Notes: generated by a model from the letters alone, not told the origin. A stretch of 64,000 nt of DNA from Paenibacillus aurantius (GCF_032268605.1 NZ_CP130318.1:997501-1061500); one strand, 5' to 3'; shown: positions 1-8,354, numbered from the stretch's first letter. A program made the numbers and translations.

Positions 1-1
1 T

Positions 2-571
2 GTGGAATGCCACGACAACCTGACCCTGTGGGATAAGCTGCTCCGCAGCGGCGAGCCCTCGGGCGAGGTGCTCCGGCAGATGCACCGGCTGGCCTCGGCC
101 ATCGTCCTGACGAGCCAGGGCATTCCGTTCCTTCAGGCCGGACAGGAGTTCATGCGCACGAAGAGGGGACAGGAGAACAGCTACAACCTGCCGGATGAGA
201 TCAACCGGCTCGATTGGGAGCGCTGCGCCGAGCGGCGGCATGACGTTTGGTTCATGAAGGAGCTCATCGCCTTGAGAAAGGCCCATCCTGCCTTCCGGCT
301 GAGAACAGCCGAGGAGATCAAGCGGCACCTCGTCTTCGAAGCGACGCCGCCGGACGTGATCGGCTTAACGCTCCGCCACCGCGCGAACGGCGATCCGGCC
401 CGTCACCTCTACGTGCTGTACTCGGCCCGCCGGGACGAGACCGAGGTGCCGCTTCCCCGGCTCGGGCCGTGGAAGGCCATCTTCGGCAGCGAGTTTATCC
501 GCCACCTGGATAACGGCCGGCTGAGGGCCGGAGGCATCGGCATGGTGGTTCTGGCGGTGGACGCGGAGTAA
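2..571 (+). CDS. pulA: Type I pullulanase (GH13), C-terminal part only
   Basis: This is the 3' end (about 190 residues) of a gene that begins before the window. The reading frame opens with VECHDN, which is conserved region IV of GH13 pullulanases and contains the His-Asp pair that stabilises the transition state. GIPFLQAGQEF and the stretch NSYNLPDEINRLDW are typical of type I pullulanases just after that region. The remainder is the beta-sandwich C domain. The enzyme would hydrolyse alpha-1,6 branches of pullulan, glycogen or limit dextrins. No signal sequence can be judged because the N-terminus is missing. A strong hairpin follows the stop codon. The GTG at position 2 is an internal Val codon and not a start. 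Confidence 0.93.
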   Translation: MECHDNLTLWDKLLRSGEPSGEVLRQMHRLASAIVLTSQGIPFLQAGQEFMRTKRGQENSYNLPDEINRLDWERCAERRHDVWFMKELIALRKAHPAFRLRTAEEIKRHLVFEATPPDVIGLTLRHRANGDPARHLYVLYSARRDETEVPLPRLGPWKAIFGSEFIRHLDNGRLRAGGIGMVVLAVDAE

Positions 572-587
572 AACGGACGTGCGCACA

Positions 588-633
588 AAAGGACCCGAGA
601 GCGGCTTTTCCGGCCGTTTATCTCGGGTCCTTT
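588..633. terminator. Bidirectional rho-independent terminator
   Basis: A 13-bp perfect stem (AAAGGACCCGAGA at 588-600 with its complement at 621-633) is followed by a T-run on the plus strand and preceded by an A-run, so it can also work on the minus strand. It lies between the convergent pullulanase gene and the acidic protein gene. Confidence 0.85.
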
Positions 634-699
634 TTACGTTTAAACGAAGAACGGAGAAATCCCGCCTGTCCGATACAGAAAACTTCCCGGCTGCCGTTC

Positions 700-1278
700 T
701 TACAGACGGCCGGAGCCGCTGCCGGTGTCCGGGTCCTCTTCGGCCCCCGCCCCGTTAAGCAGATCCGTCCCGTGGACGACATCCTGGGGAGGAGCAACCG
801 GGTCCACCGGACTGTTGTCGTCCGCGACGGCATCCGTTTCCGGTACGAGGTCCTCGTCGTTCAACCCGCTGTAAGGCGCGTTGTCTTCCCGGAGCCGGTC
901 CTCCTCATAGGCCTGCCCGCGACTAACCCCTTCAGAAGTCTCCGCTGCGTTCCGGTGCCTTCTCAAATACTCATCGGCAGGCATCTCCTCGAACGAAGCC
1001 AAATCGCCTAAGTCTTTGTCCACCTCGGTTCCCTGGGAAGCGTCCTGCTCCACGGCATCGTCGTTCAGAATATCCGCGTTGACATCGGTCGCCAACGTTT
1101 CCTTCCGATACTCCGGCTGGTCAAAATTGTCGACCTCGCTGCTGTAATCCGTATTCCGGCGGGTGGAATCCAGCTCGGTTTGCACGGCGCTGTCATTCGG
1201 GGTAACGCCTCCGTAAATGCCGTAGCCCAATTTTCTATTTTCCAACGCATCCATCGACTGGTCTTTTCGGTCCGTCAT
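700..1278 (-). CDS. Hypothetical acidic protein
   Basis: A 192-residue, strongly acidic, low-complexity protein rich in Asp, Glu, Asn and Ser that ends in DPDTGSGSGRL. It has no signal peptide, membrane segment or catalytic motif that I recognise, and is probably largely disordered and cytosolic. The chosen ATG at 1278 follows AAAGGAGAGG with good spacing. An open frame extends 51 codons further upstream but has no ribosome site there. It is convergent with pulA across the 588-633 terminator. Function unknown. Confidence 0.75.
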   Translation of the reverse strand: MTDRKDQSMDALENRKLGYGIYGGVTPNDSAVQTELDSTRRNTDYSSEVDNFDQPEYRKETLATDVNADILNDDAVEQDASQGTEVDKDLGDLASFEEMPADEYLRRHRNAAETSEGVSRGQAYEEDRLREDNAPYSGLNDEDLVPETDAVADDNSPVDPVAPPQDVVHGTDLLNGAGAEEDPDTGSGSGRL

Positions 1279-1587
1279 GAGGTTCCTCTCCTTTGTGAGT
1301 GCTATTCTTCTTTTTACCCATCCGGGTGCCGGCGTAAACGAGAAGCCGGGATCCGCCCTGCCATCTGGACAACCGGTCCACTGCGAAAGCTGCGTCGAAA
1401 AAGTCCTTAAATGCCCCTCGGACATCCCCACTTGTCTAGTAATCTACAAATTAATCAACAAAATATAATTTGTAAATTTTTTCCTTAGAAATGCCGAAGC
1501 ATTCATGTTAAACTTTGGATTGGATAAAAAATGAACGGCTCTCGCATAAGCGGATAAAGCCGTCCCAAAAGAAAGGTTGGACCGTCC
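1279..1587. promoter_or_regulatory. Divergent intergenic region with AT-rich inverted repeat
   Basis: This 309-bp stretch separates the minus-strand acidic gene from the plus-strand oxidoreductase operon. It contains an AT-rich segment with an inverted repeat, ACAAATTA (1446-1453) and TAATTTGT (1466-1473), overlapping a TATAAT hexamer at 1464-1469. No convincing -35 is placed for that hexamer. The repeat could be an operator for the operon at 1588. No gene is seen here. Confidence 0.4.
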
Positions 1588-2649
1588 ATGACGAAAGTGA
1601 AAATCGGACTTATCGGTGCAGGCTCTATTTCGGAATCTCATCTCGACGCCTACAGCAAAAACGACCAGACGGCGGAGATTTACGCCATTTGCGACCTTAA
1701 CGGAGAGCGGGCCCAGGCCAAGGCGGACAAATACGGGGCAACCCGGGTGTATACCGACTACCACGAGCTTCTTGCCGATTCCGAGGTGGAAGCTGTCAGC
1801 ATCTGTACGTGGAACAATACCCACGCCGAAATCGCAATTGCCGCGCTTCGCGCCGGCAAGCATGTTCTGGTTGAGAAGCCTCTTTGCCGCACGGTAGAGG
1901 AAGCTCTTCAGGTGGAACAGGCCGTTAAAGAAAGCGGAAAAATCCTTCAGGTCGGCTTCGTCCGCCGTTACGACCGCAACGCGGAAGTGGTGCGCCAGTT
2001 CATCGACAGCGGAGAGCTTGGGGAAATCTACTACGCGAAAGCTTCCTGCCTGCGCAGACTGGGCAATCCGGGCGGCTGGTTCTCCGACATCGAGCGTTCC
2101 GGCGGCGGCCCTGTCATCGATCTGGGCGTACACGTCATCGACATCTGCTGGTATATGATGGGCCGTCCGAAGGTGGTCAGCGTCAGCGCCAATACATACA
2201 ACAAGCTTGGCAACCGGGCGAATGTCAAAAATCTTTCGTTCTACAAAGCGGCCGACTACGACGCTTCGAAGAACACAGTCGAGGATCTGGCCAACGCCCT
2301 CATCCGTTTCGAGAACGGGGCTTCCCTGATGGTGGACGTCAGCTTCACGCTGCATGCCAAGCAGGACGAGCTGTCCGTCAAGCTGTACGGGGATAAGGGA
2401 GGGGTTGAGCTGGAGCCGAACATTCAGCTGGTCCTCGAGAAGCACGATACCATCCTTAACGTGACGCCGCAGACCGACAGCACTTCGTTTAATTTCCCAA
2501 GTGCGTTCCAGAACGAGATCCGGATGTTCCTTCACAGCGTTCAAAGCGGAGATACTCCGCGCAGCCCGGTTCAAGACGGCGTAGAAGTGATGAAGATGCT
2601 CTGCGGCATTTACGAGTCGGCCGCCAAAGGACAGGAAATCCGTTACTAA
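1588..2649 (+). CDS. Gfo/Idh/MocA-family NAD(P)-dependent oxidoreductase
   Basis: A 353-residue protein with an N-terminal Rossmann fold (GLIGAGSISESH, residues 7-18), the family signature EKPL at 96-99, and a C-terminal alpha/beta substrate domain containing GGPVIDLGVHVID. Family members oxidise or reduce a hydroxyl of a sugar, inositol or sugar acid with NAD(P). The closest naming I can support is inositol-dehydrogenase-like. AGAAAGG precedes the ATG. A sugar isomerase gene starts 13 bp after its stop, so the two are probably co-transcribed and act on the same substrate, as in IolG/IolI-type pathways. The exact substrate is unknown. Confidence 0.9.
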   Translation: MTKVKIGLIGAGSISESHLDAYSKNDQTAEIYAICDLNGERAQAKADKYGATRVYTDYHELLADSEVEAVSICTWNNTHAEIAIAALRAGKHVLVEKPLCRTVEEALQVEQAVKESGKILQVGFVRRYDRNAEVVRQFIDSGELGEIYYAKASCLRRLGNPGGWFSDIERSGGGPVIDLGVHVIDICWYMMGRPKVVSVSANTYNKLGNRANVKNLSFYKAADYDASKNTVEDLANALIRFENGASLMVDVSFTLHAKQDELSVKLYGDKGGVELEPNIQLVLEKHDTILNVTPQTDSTSFNFPSAFQNEIRMFLHSVQSGDTPRSPVQDGVEVMKMLCGIYESAAKGQEIRY

Positions 2650-2662
2650 AGGAGAGAGGACA

Positions 2663-3520
2663 ATGAAGCTTGGGTTAAGCTCGTACAGCCTCGTTAGAGC
2701 CATACAGTCGAATGAAATGACCGTTCTGGACGCGGTCGATTGGATCGCCGAGAACGGCGGGGAGCACCTGGAGCTGGTCCCTATGGGATACACGCTGACG
2801 GACAACCCGGACCTGATCGCGGCTCTCAAGAAAAAAGCCTCCGACGCCGGAATCGCCCTGTCCAACTATGCGATCGGCGCGAACTTCATCAAGGACACGA
2901 AGGAAGAATACGAGGCGGAGATCGCCCGAGTCATGAAGGAAGTGGACACGGCCGGAGCTCTCGGCTTGAAGCTGATGCGCCACGATGCGGGTTCGCACAG
3001 CGACACGTCCATGGCCATGTTCTTGAAGGAGCTGCCGCGTCTCGCGGAAGCATGCGCACGCGTCGCCGACCATGCCGCCCAATACGGCATCACGACAAGT
3101 GTGGAGAACCACGGGTACCTGGTTCAGGCCAGCGACCGGGTTCAGGCTCTTATTCAAGCGGTGGACCGTCCGAATTTCCGGACGACCCTGGATGTGGGCA
3201 ATTTCATGTGCGCTGACGAGAATTCCGTCGCCGCCGTGAAGAAGAACATTCCTTTCGCTTCGATGGTGCACGTCAAGGACTTCTACCTGCGTCCTTCTTA
3301 TGAGAACCCGGGCCAGGGCTGGTTCCGCACGACAAGCGGCAATTATTTGCGCGGGGCCATCGTCGGACACGGCGACATCGACATGCGGGAAGTGCTTCGC
3401 ACCGTGAAGGCGTCCGGCTACGACGGCTACGTGTCCGTGGAATTCGAAGGCATGGAAGAATGCCGCACCGGCTCGAAGATCGGAATGGACAATGTCCGCC
3501 GGATCTGGGACGAAGTGTAG
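2663..3520 (+). CDS. Sugar phosphate isomerase/epimerase family TIM-barrel protein
   Basis: A 285-residue xylose-isomerase-like TIM barrel (AP endonuclease family 2 fold). Metal and substrate motifs are visible: SVENHGY near residue 150, TLDVGNF near 175, MVHVKDF near 205, and the terminal VSVEFEG. These proteins bind a divalent metal and isomerise or dehydrate keto-sugars and inosose derivatives (IolE/IolI type). AAAGGAGAGAGG sits 7 bp before the ATG. It is the second gene of a two-gene operon with the oxidoreductase at 1588 and is followed by a terminator. The substrate cannot be read from sequence. Confidence 0.88.
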   Translation: MKLGLSSYSLVRAIQSNEMTVLDAVDWIAENGGEHLELVPMGYTLTDNPDLIAALKKKASDAGIALSNYAIGANFIKDTKEEYEAEIARVMKEVDTAGALGLKLMRHDAGSHSDTSMAMFLKELPRLAEACARVADHAAQYGITTSVENHGYLVQASDRVQALIQAVDRPNFRTTLDVGNFMCADENSVAAVKKNIPFASMVHVKDFYLRPSYENPGQGWFRTTSGNYLRGAIVGHGDIDMREVLRTVKASGYDGYVSVEFEGMEECRTGSKIGMDNVRRIWDEV

Positions 3521-3535
3521 CGCGAATAAAAGAAA

Positions 3536-3571
3536 GGGAGCTCCTGAATTTCAGGGGCTCCCGCTTTTTTT
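3536..3571 (+). terminator. Rho-independent terminator
   Basis: A GGGAGCTCCTGA / TCAGGGGCTCCC stem (one mismatch) is followed by seven T residues. It closes the two-gene sugar operon. Confidence 0.88.
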
Positions 3572-3646
3572 AGGGTGGGGAAGCGTCCAGGCATCATTGG
3601 TTCATTCGCCTGAACGTAAAGCAAGGATGAGACCGGGTACCGCCCT

Positions 3647-3889
3647 CTAGCCGAACAGAACATCCAGGACCGTTCCGAGCTGGCCGCGGCTTTTGCCTTC
3701 AAGCACCCTCGGGTTGTACACCTCAACATAGCCGCAGTGGGAGCAGGAGACGAACAGGAAATGATTGTGCTGGATGTCGAACATTTTGCTCAGGCCGGTT
3801 CCCGTCATCGCCACTTCCTTGATCAGGCACTCGGCGTTCCCGCACTTGGTACACTTGAACCTTTCCTTGATGGCCGCTTCTACACTCAT
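3647..3889 (-). CDS. Small zinc-ribbon protein (YpzJ/DUF2082-like)
   Basis: An 80-residue protein with two CxxC pairs, FKCTKCGN at 12-19 and VSCSHCGY at 48-55, which together would bind one zinc. It also has the family-typical KMFDIQHNHFLFVSC segment. This resembles the zinc-ribbon 'nucleic-acid-binding' proteins of Bacillus (YpzJ). GGAGGG lies 8 bp before the ATG. A much longer open frame in the same register overlaps the next gene and has no ribosome site, so the short form was chosen. Its stop is convergent with the operon ending at 3520. Confidence 0.85.
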   Translation of the reverse strand: MSVEAAIKERFKCTKCGNAECLIKEVAMTGTGLSKMFDIQHNHFLFVSCSHCGYVEVYNPRVLEGKSRGQLGTVLDVLFG

Positions 3890-3960
3890 CGGGCATCCCT
3901 CCGTTACTTGGTCTTCCTTTCCATACGGAAAAGGAACGGCTTCGGTTCCCTTGAAAGGGC

Positions 3961-4980
3961 CTAGGAGAGCTCCAGCTCTTCCATTTCCCTGCTCCAGCGG
4001 CTGTGAATGGCGGTCAGCTCGTCCTCCAGCCTCATTTTCCCCTCGTCGAGGGTATGCCCTTCCGCCTCGTACCAGTCGAGCATCATACGGAGTCCGTCCC
4101 GTAAGGTCAGGGAAATCTGGAAATCCGGAATATCCCGTTTGATCTTCGCGTTGTCGAACAGGCCCGCGTAGCTCTTCTCGTAATGGAGATGGGCGAACAG
4201 GTCGGGATCGGCCTTCAGGAGCAGGTCGGTCGGGAGATGGACGATGACCGGCTCGGCACCGAGAATCTGCCCCCACTCCCCATACAGATCGTCCCATACC
4301 CGGTTCTCTTCGCTCGTGGCATGATACGCCTGGCCGTACGTTCTCTCGTTGCCGACGGCCCCCACGAAGGCTTTGGCCAGATCGGGCGCAAAGGTAAAGC
4401 TCCACGGCAGCCGGCCGTCCCCGAACATGACCAGTGGAAGGCCTTGGCGGATGCGGTGGACGATGTTGTAATTCTGTCTCAGCACGCCGAGATTGGCTCC
4501 TCCTACCCCGTAGGTCAGCGAAGGCCGGATGATGGTGACCGCCAGGTTCTCCTCGCGGATGCGGCTCTGCAGGTAGAGCTCCATCCGGGCCTTATCGTAA
4601 GCATAAGGAAAGGCGGGGTCGTCGAATAGCGCCTCCGCTTCCTCCTTCACGGGCGTGGTGCGGAAGGGCCGCTTGTACGCCGCCCCGGTGGAGCAGAAGA
4701 TCAGCTGCGGGACGCGCCCGCGGAAGGTTTCCACCGTCAGGCGGGCATCCGGCTCGTTAAAGCTGATCATGTCGATGACGGCGTCGAAGCGGCGCCCGGC
4801 CATCTGCCGCTGAAACGTCTCCCCGTCCGCCTTGCTGCCGACGATCCATTCGTATTGGCCGGCGTCCGGCAAGCTTTTGGACCCCCGGTTGAAGACGGTT
4901 ACCTCATGTCCGGCCGCTAACAGCTGCTGGGAAATTTGGCTGCTGATGACGCCGGTCCCTCCCAGGATCAACACTTTCAT
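3961..4980 (-). CDS. NAD(P)-dependent epimerase/dehydratase (extended SDR)
   Basis: A 339-residue extended short-chain dehydrogenase. The glycine motif GGTGVISSQ is at 8-16 and the catalytic YxxxK is in PYAYDKARME, followed by IIRPSLTYG, the usual RPxxxYG motif. Substrates of this family are mostly nucleotide sugars. The C-terminal helices and SLTLRDGLRMMLDWYEAEG are typical of sugar epimerase-like proteins. The promoter region carries a 14-bp LacI/CcpA-type palindrome at 5008-5021, which suggests carbon-source control. The zinc-ribbon gene lies 71 bp downstream on the same strand. The exact substrate is unknown. Confidence 0.88.
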   Translation of the reverse strand: MKVLILGGTGVISSQISQQLLAAGHEVTVFNRGSKSLPDAGQYEWIVGSKADGETFQRQMAGRRFDAVIDMISFNEPDARLTVETFRGRVPQLIFCSTGAAYKRPFRTTPVKEEAEALFDDPAFPYAYDKARMELYLQSRIREENLAVTIIRPSLTYGVGGANLGVLRQNYNIVHRIRQGLPLVMFGDGRLPWSFTFAPDLAKAFVGAVGNERTYGQAYHATSEENRVWDDLYGEWGQILGAEPVIVHLPTDLLLKADPDLFAHLHYEKSYAGLFDNAKIKRDIPDFQISLTLRDGLRMMLDWYEAEGHTLDEGKMRLEDELTAIHSRWSREMEELELS

Positions 4981-5007
4981 TAACCTGGCCCCCTCGTTTC
5001 ATAGGAT

Positions 5008-5021
5008 TGCAAACGTTTGCA
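5008..5021. promoter_or_regulatory. cre/LacI-type operator
   Basis: TGCAAACGTTTGCA is a perfect 14-bp palindrome. With one flanking base on each side it fits the cre consensus WTGNAANCGNWNNCAW at every specified position. It begins 27 bp upstream of the start codon of the minus-strand epimerase. It could bind CcpA or a local LacI-family repressor. Confidence 0.6.
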
Positions 5022-5214
5022 TACGTCTTTTTATTCTACCACGCAGCCCCTCATCCTTCCAGCGGGTGCCCCCGCAAGTTGAATTGCCGGCCCCGTCCGG
5101 TTTAGTATGGGAGGAGGAAGGCCACCCTGGTAGGACAGGGGTGGCGGCAGGGAGACCGTGCCGTCTGCTCGGCCACCCGCGAAAGAAAACCATAAGGAAC
5201 GAGGCGGATCGAAG

Positions 5215-5481
5215 ATGGAAGTAACGATTATGGACGCAAAGATGACGAAGGATGAGGAAAGCGGGTACGTGGGCCAGGTTGTGTTCCAGCTCCCCGGGGA
5301 GAGGAACGTATACGAGCTTACCCTCCAAAGCAAAAAAGCCCGCGATTGGGGCTACAGCCTGCATTTTGCCAAAGAGTCGGGCACCGAGGAAGAGCTGGAA
5401 GCGATGGAGGAAAGGCTGGAGGAAGACGACGAGCTGTTCGACCGGCTGGTCGGCGAGGCGATGAGCCGGCTGCAGGACTGA
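5215..5481 (+). CDS. Hypothetical small acidic protein
   Basis: An 88-residue protein starting MEVTIMDAKM and ending in a very acidic helix rich in Glu and Asp. No signal peptide or transmembrane segment is seen. The ATG at 5215 is preceded by the purine-rich AAGGAACGAGGCGG. An upstream GTG/ATG extension to 5158 lies in non-coding-looking sequence. The first half looks like a small beta-sheet domain (GYVGQVVFQLPGERNVYELTL). I do not recognise the family. Confidence 0.65.
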   Translation: MEVTIMDAKMTKDEESGYVGQVVFQLPGERNVYELTLQSKKARDWGYSLHFAKESGTEEELEAMEERLEEDDELFDRLVGEAMSRLQD

Positions 5482-5529
5482 CCGGCCTCTACGGCTGCAG
5501 GAGCACGGCGGGTCATCCTAAGGAAGCCG

Positions 5530-6216
5530 CTAGAGGCGGCTTCCTTCCGACAGGACGTAGACCTTCACGTTAGGCTTGACCCCGAAGTGCAGCGCTTCCT
5601 GGAGATCATTCATATATATATCGACGCGCTTGCCCTTGATGGCGCTTCCCGTATCCTCCGCTTGGCGGATGCCGATATTCTCGATATAAACGGTGGAGCC
5701 GAGCGGAATGACCGAAGGGTCGACCGCAATGGTCCGTCCCTCCTTCACCCGGCTTCCGGAATACGTGATGCCGTACGACGGGTCGGAGGGCCGCTTGCCC
5801 GTGGATTCGTAGCCGGCCGTGTAGGCGGTCAGCTTGGCGGACAGCACCTCGCGGACCGTCTGGTTACGCAGCGAGGGAATCTCCGCCGGCCCGGACGGAA
5901 TCCGGATGCCTTGGCCGACCTGCAGCCGGGCCGGATTCAGCGAGCTGTTTACGGCCAGGAGATCGTCCACCGAGAGGCCGAATTCCGCCGATACCCGGTA
6001 CAGCGTATCGCCGGGCCGGATGTGGTAGGTCAGGGCCGGTGCATCGTCTGCCCGTGCCGCCGGAGAACGGTCGTTCAGGACGGCAAAATAGTCGGCTGCT
6101 TCCGGCGCCGTGTCCGAATTGTCCGGATCGGTTATTTGAGGGAAGGCCGCCGCCTCGCCCGGCCGTCCGCATAAGAGAAGCAGCAGCAGGAGCAGCAGGC
6201 TTTTTCGGTTCGTCAA
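5530..6216 (-). CDS. Secreted LysM plus 3D-domain cell-wall protein
   Basis: A 228-residue exported protein. It has an N-terminal signal sequence with a nine-leucine core ending near GEAAA, a LysM domain (YHIRPGDTLYRVSAEFGLS through IRIPSG), and a C-terminal 3D domain with TAYTAGYESTGKRP and the VDPSVIPLGSTVYIE stretch whose Asp residues name the fold. Such proteins (YocH, YuiC) are peptidoglycan-associated lytic enzymes or Sps/Rpf-like proteins. The TTG at 6216 is chosen because GGAGGT lies 8 bp upstream. An in-frame TTG at 6264 lacks a ribosome site. Confidence 0.88.
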   Translation of the reverse strand: MTNRKSLLLLLLLLLCGRPGEAAAFPQITDPDNSDTAPEAADYFAVLNDRSPAARADDAPALTYHIRPGDTLYRVSAEFGLSVDDLLAVNSSLNPARLQVGQGIRIPSGPAEIPSLRNQTVREVLSAKLTAYTAGYESTGKRPSDPSYGITYSGSRVKEGRTIAVDPSVIPLGSTVYIENIGIRQAEDTGSAIKGKRVDIYMNDLQEALHFGVKPNVKVYVLSEGSRL

Positions 6217-6380
6217 TTCTATCAACCTCCAGGTTCTGGTTGGGATAGTCACTAGAATCTCCAACTCTAGCGGCTCTTATACCTGTCGGAGTGATTTGCT
6301 AGATTACGAGAGGATCGAGAAGGTGCCGTACGCGCCTGCGAACCAGCATCGAAGGAGGAAGAACACTGGAAGGAAACGGA

Positions 6381-7337
6381 TTGGGCTGCTTGTACACATA
6401 CGCCTGCCACGAGGAGGAAGAAGAGCTCTGCCGGATGGAGCGGAGGGCCCTCTTCGGGACAGGGGAAGAAGGGAGAGACGGGGCGGAGACGGCTCCGTCT
6501 TTGAGAGGGAAGGGGTGGTTCCGCAGCGCGCGGAGGCTGGACCCGGGGCGGAGCCCTTTTCTCCATGAACGGATGGACATTCAGTATGAGGCGGAGAGCC
6601 TGGAGGAGCTCCAGAAGCAGGTGAAAGGGCTGGAGCTCGGAGGACGCACGTTCAAGGTGATGTGCCTGGACACCGACAATAGCTGGGATTACACCGAGAA
6701 GCGCAGGATCGAACGCGAGCTCGGAGCTGCCATCCGGGGGCGGGCGGAGATGAAGAAGCCCGAGCGGCGGTACGGGGCGGCCCTCGTTCACGGGCGGTTG
6801 TTCTTCGGACCGCTTCAGCAGGGGGAAGCCCACTGGCTGAAGCATAAGAACAAGCCGCAGAACTATTCCACGGCGCTCACCACCCGAATGGCCCGGGCCG
6901 TGGTTAACGTGGCCGTGCCGGAGCCGGAAGGCGTCCGTGCGGTGGACCCGTGCTGCGGAATCGGCACCGTGCTGGTCGAAGCCCTGTCGATGGGAATCGC
7001 GATCGAGGGCTTCGACCTGAACCCGCTTGCCGTTCGCGGGGCACGGGCCAATCTGGCGCACTTCGGCTTTCCGGACGTGGTGCGTCTGGCGGATATGCGC
7101 CGTCTAACCGGCCGCTATGACGCCGCGGTGGTGGACCTGCCGTACAACCTCTGCTCGGTTCTGCCTCCGGAAGAGCGGCAGGAGATGCTGCAGAGCGCCC
7201 GCCGGCTGGCGGACCGGGTCGTACTGATCACGACCGAGGGCATCGAGGCCGCCGTAGAGGAGGCGGGCTTCACCATCCTCGACCGGTGCCTGATGAAGAA
7301 GGGCAGCGTGGAGCGCCGGATTTTACTGTGCGAGTAG
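6381..7337 (+). CDS. TRM11-family SAM-dependent RNA methyltransferase
   Basis: A protein of about 318 residues whose C-terminal half is a class I methyltransferase: motif I is DPCCGIGTVLVEAL and the catalytic-loop motif is DLPYN, as in N2-guanosine and Trm11-type tRNA methylases. The N-terminal half (YTYACHEEEEELCRMERRAL) resembles the THUMP-associated leader of Firmicute homologues. The start is uncertain. TTG at 6381 is used, but a CTG at 6366 has ideal spacing from AAGGAGG at 6352-6358. The likely role is modification of a guanosine in tRNA or rRNA. Confidence 0.8.
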   Translation: MGCLYTYACHEEEEELCRMERRALFGTGEEGRDGAETAPSLRGKGWFRSARRLDPGRSPFLHERMDIQYEAESLEELQKQVKGLELGGRTFKVMCLDTDNSWDYTEKRRIERELGAAIRGRAEMKKPERRYGAALVHGRLFFGPLQQGEAHWLKHKNKPQNYSTALTTRMARAVVNVAVPEPEGVRAVDPCCGIGTVLVEALSMGIAIEGFDLNPLAVRGARANLAHFGFPDVVRLADMRRLTGRYDAAVVDLPYNLCSVLPPEERQEMLQSARRLADRVVLITTEGIEAAVEEAGFTILDRCLMKKGSVERRILLCE

Positions 7338-7455
7338 GGAACGCGGCGTTCGGATTTGCTCTTAATAGGACAAGCTGCACGGAGAGCCGGTTCGGAGATA
7401 AGCCCGCAACGGGAAGCGGGAAAGGCAGCCCGGTAATTTTTGGCCAATGGCAGGG

Positions 7456-7484
7456 TTGACATCCCGGTTATTAAATGTCATAAT
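7456..7484 (+). promoter_or_regulatory. Sigma-A promoter of the Nudix regulator gene
   Basis: TTGACA at 7456-7461, a 17-bp spacer, then CATAAT at 7479-7484. The -10 element is embedded in the palindrome at 7474-7490, so a protein bound there would block RNA polymerase. Confidence 0.75.
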
Positions 7485-7490
7485 GACATT
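7474..7490. promoter_or_regulatory. Putative NrtR operator 1 (autoregulatory)
   Basis: AATGTCATAATGACATT is a perfect 8+1+8 palindrome overlapping the -10 box, about 30 bp upstream of the Nudix regulator gene. A closely related sequence recurs upstream of pnuC (8307-8325) and a half site occurs upstream of nadR (9268-9277). The distribution fits one regulator controlling all three units. Confidence 0.7.
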
Positions 7491-7519
7491 ATCAAATCGA
7501 GAATAAAGGAGGGTGCCTC

Positions 7520-8290
7520 ATGGCGGAAGAGAATGAGAAGACTTATTCCGCGGCGAAGTACCGGACACCGGACGGAGCCCCGGCGGACATTGTAATATTC
7601 ACCATCACCTCGGAGCAGCGCCCTAGCATGACGAAGTCCCTTCCGAAGCGGGAGTTGAAGGTGCTTCTTATCAAGCGCAAGGTTTGGCCGCATGCGGGCA
7701 TGTGGGCGCTACCGGGAGGGTTCTCGCGGGAGACGGAATCGGTCTACGAAACCGCCCGGCGCGAGCTCCAGGAGGAGACGGGCGTGAAGGACGTACACAT
7801 GGAGTACTTCAACGTGTACAGCCGTCCCGGCCGCGACCCGCGCGGCTGGATGATCTCCCACGCCTTCTTCGCCCTCGTGAACGAAGAGGCGCTCGGGAAG
7901 CTGGAGGCGGCGGACGATGCCGAGGAGGCGGGGCTTTTTTCCGTAGAAGAGGCGCTCGGGGGCATGGAGCTTGCCTTTGACCACCGGGAGATTCTGCAGG
8001 ACGCATTGGCCAGGGTGAAGGAGAAGATGCTTGTGACCCCGATTGCCGGCGAATTCCTTCCCGGTGAGTTCACGCTCGGAGAGCTGTACCAGGTGATCCG
8101 GACGGTCGTGCCGGATTTCGAGGAGGCCAATTTCATCCGCAAGATGAAACAGACCCAGAGCCGCAGCGGGGTGCTGGAGGAAGTGAGAACGGAGCAGGGC
8201 GCGCTCAAGAAATCGAACCGCTATTCCCAGCGGGCGGCGCAGCTTTACCGGTTTTCGGGCGATGTGCCCCGGCTGTCTTTGTACAGCTGA
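7520..8290 (+). CDS. nrtR: NrtR-like Nudix-domain transcriptional regulator of NAD metabolism
   Basis: A 256-residue protein with an N-terminal Nudix domain and a C-terminal region of about 80 residues (from roughly 165) that fits the winged-helix DNA-binding domain of NrtR regulators. The Nudix box at residues 66-89 is complete in the GX5EX7REUXEEXGU sense (RELQEETGV at the end), so hydrolase activity on ADP-ribose is also possible. NrtR proteins repress NAD-salvage genes and are released by ADP-ribose. The neighbours are pnuC, a NadR-type enzyme and an ADP-ribosylglycohydrolase, and a palindrome sits on its own -10 box. Naming as NrtR rests on architecture and context. Confidence 0.8.
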   Translation: MAEENEKTYSAAKYRTPDGAPADIVIFTITSEQRPSMTKSLPKRELKVLLIKRKVWPHAGMWALPGGFSRETESVYETARRELQEETGVKDVHMEYFNVYSRPGRDPRGWMISHAFFALVNEEALGKLEAADDAEEAGLFSVEEALGGMELAFDHREILQDALARVKEKMLVTPIAGEFLPGEFTLGELYQVIRTVVPDFEEANFIRKMKQTQSRSGVLEEVRTEQGALKKSNRYSQRAAQLYRFSGDVPRLSLYS

Positions 8291-8306
8291 ATTTTTTTGA
8301 ACTACA

Positions 8307-8330
8307 ATAATGTCATTGTGATAGTATTAT
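8307..8330. promoter_or_regulatory. Putative NrtR operator 2 in the pnuC promoter
   Basis: ATAATGTCATTGTGATAGT (8307-8325) matches the reverse complement of operator 1 and its flank at 16 of 19 positions. Outer arms ATAAT/ATTAT give an imperfect palindrome to 8330. A possible promoter, TTGAAC (8297-8302) and GATAGT (8320-8325) with a 17-bp spacer, is overlapped. pnuC starts 24 bp downstream. Confidence 0.6.
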
Positions 8331-8354
8331 AAGCGTGATAAGGGGGAATGGAAT

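Noticed and set aside
1444-2865. 473-codon minus-strand ORF
   Set aside because: Antisense to the Gfo/Idh gene and its downstream neighbour. No motif or ribosome site, and it extends over an AT-rich promoter region.
3890-4405. Extended zinc-ribbon gene (252 codons)
   Set aside because: The upstream part overlaps the epimerase gene in antisense frame and has Arg/Gly-rich composition. The 80-codon form has a good ribosome site.
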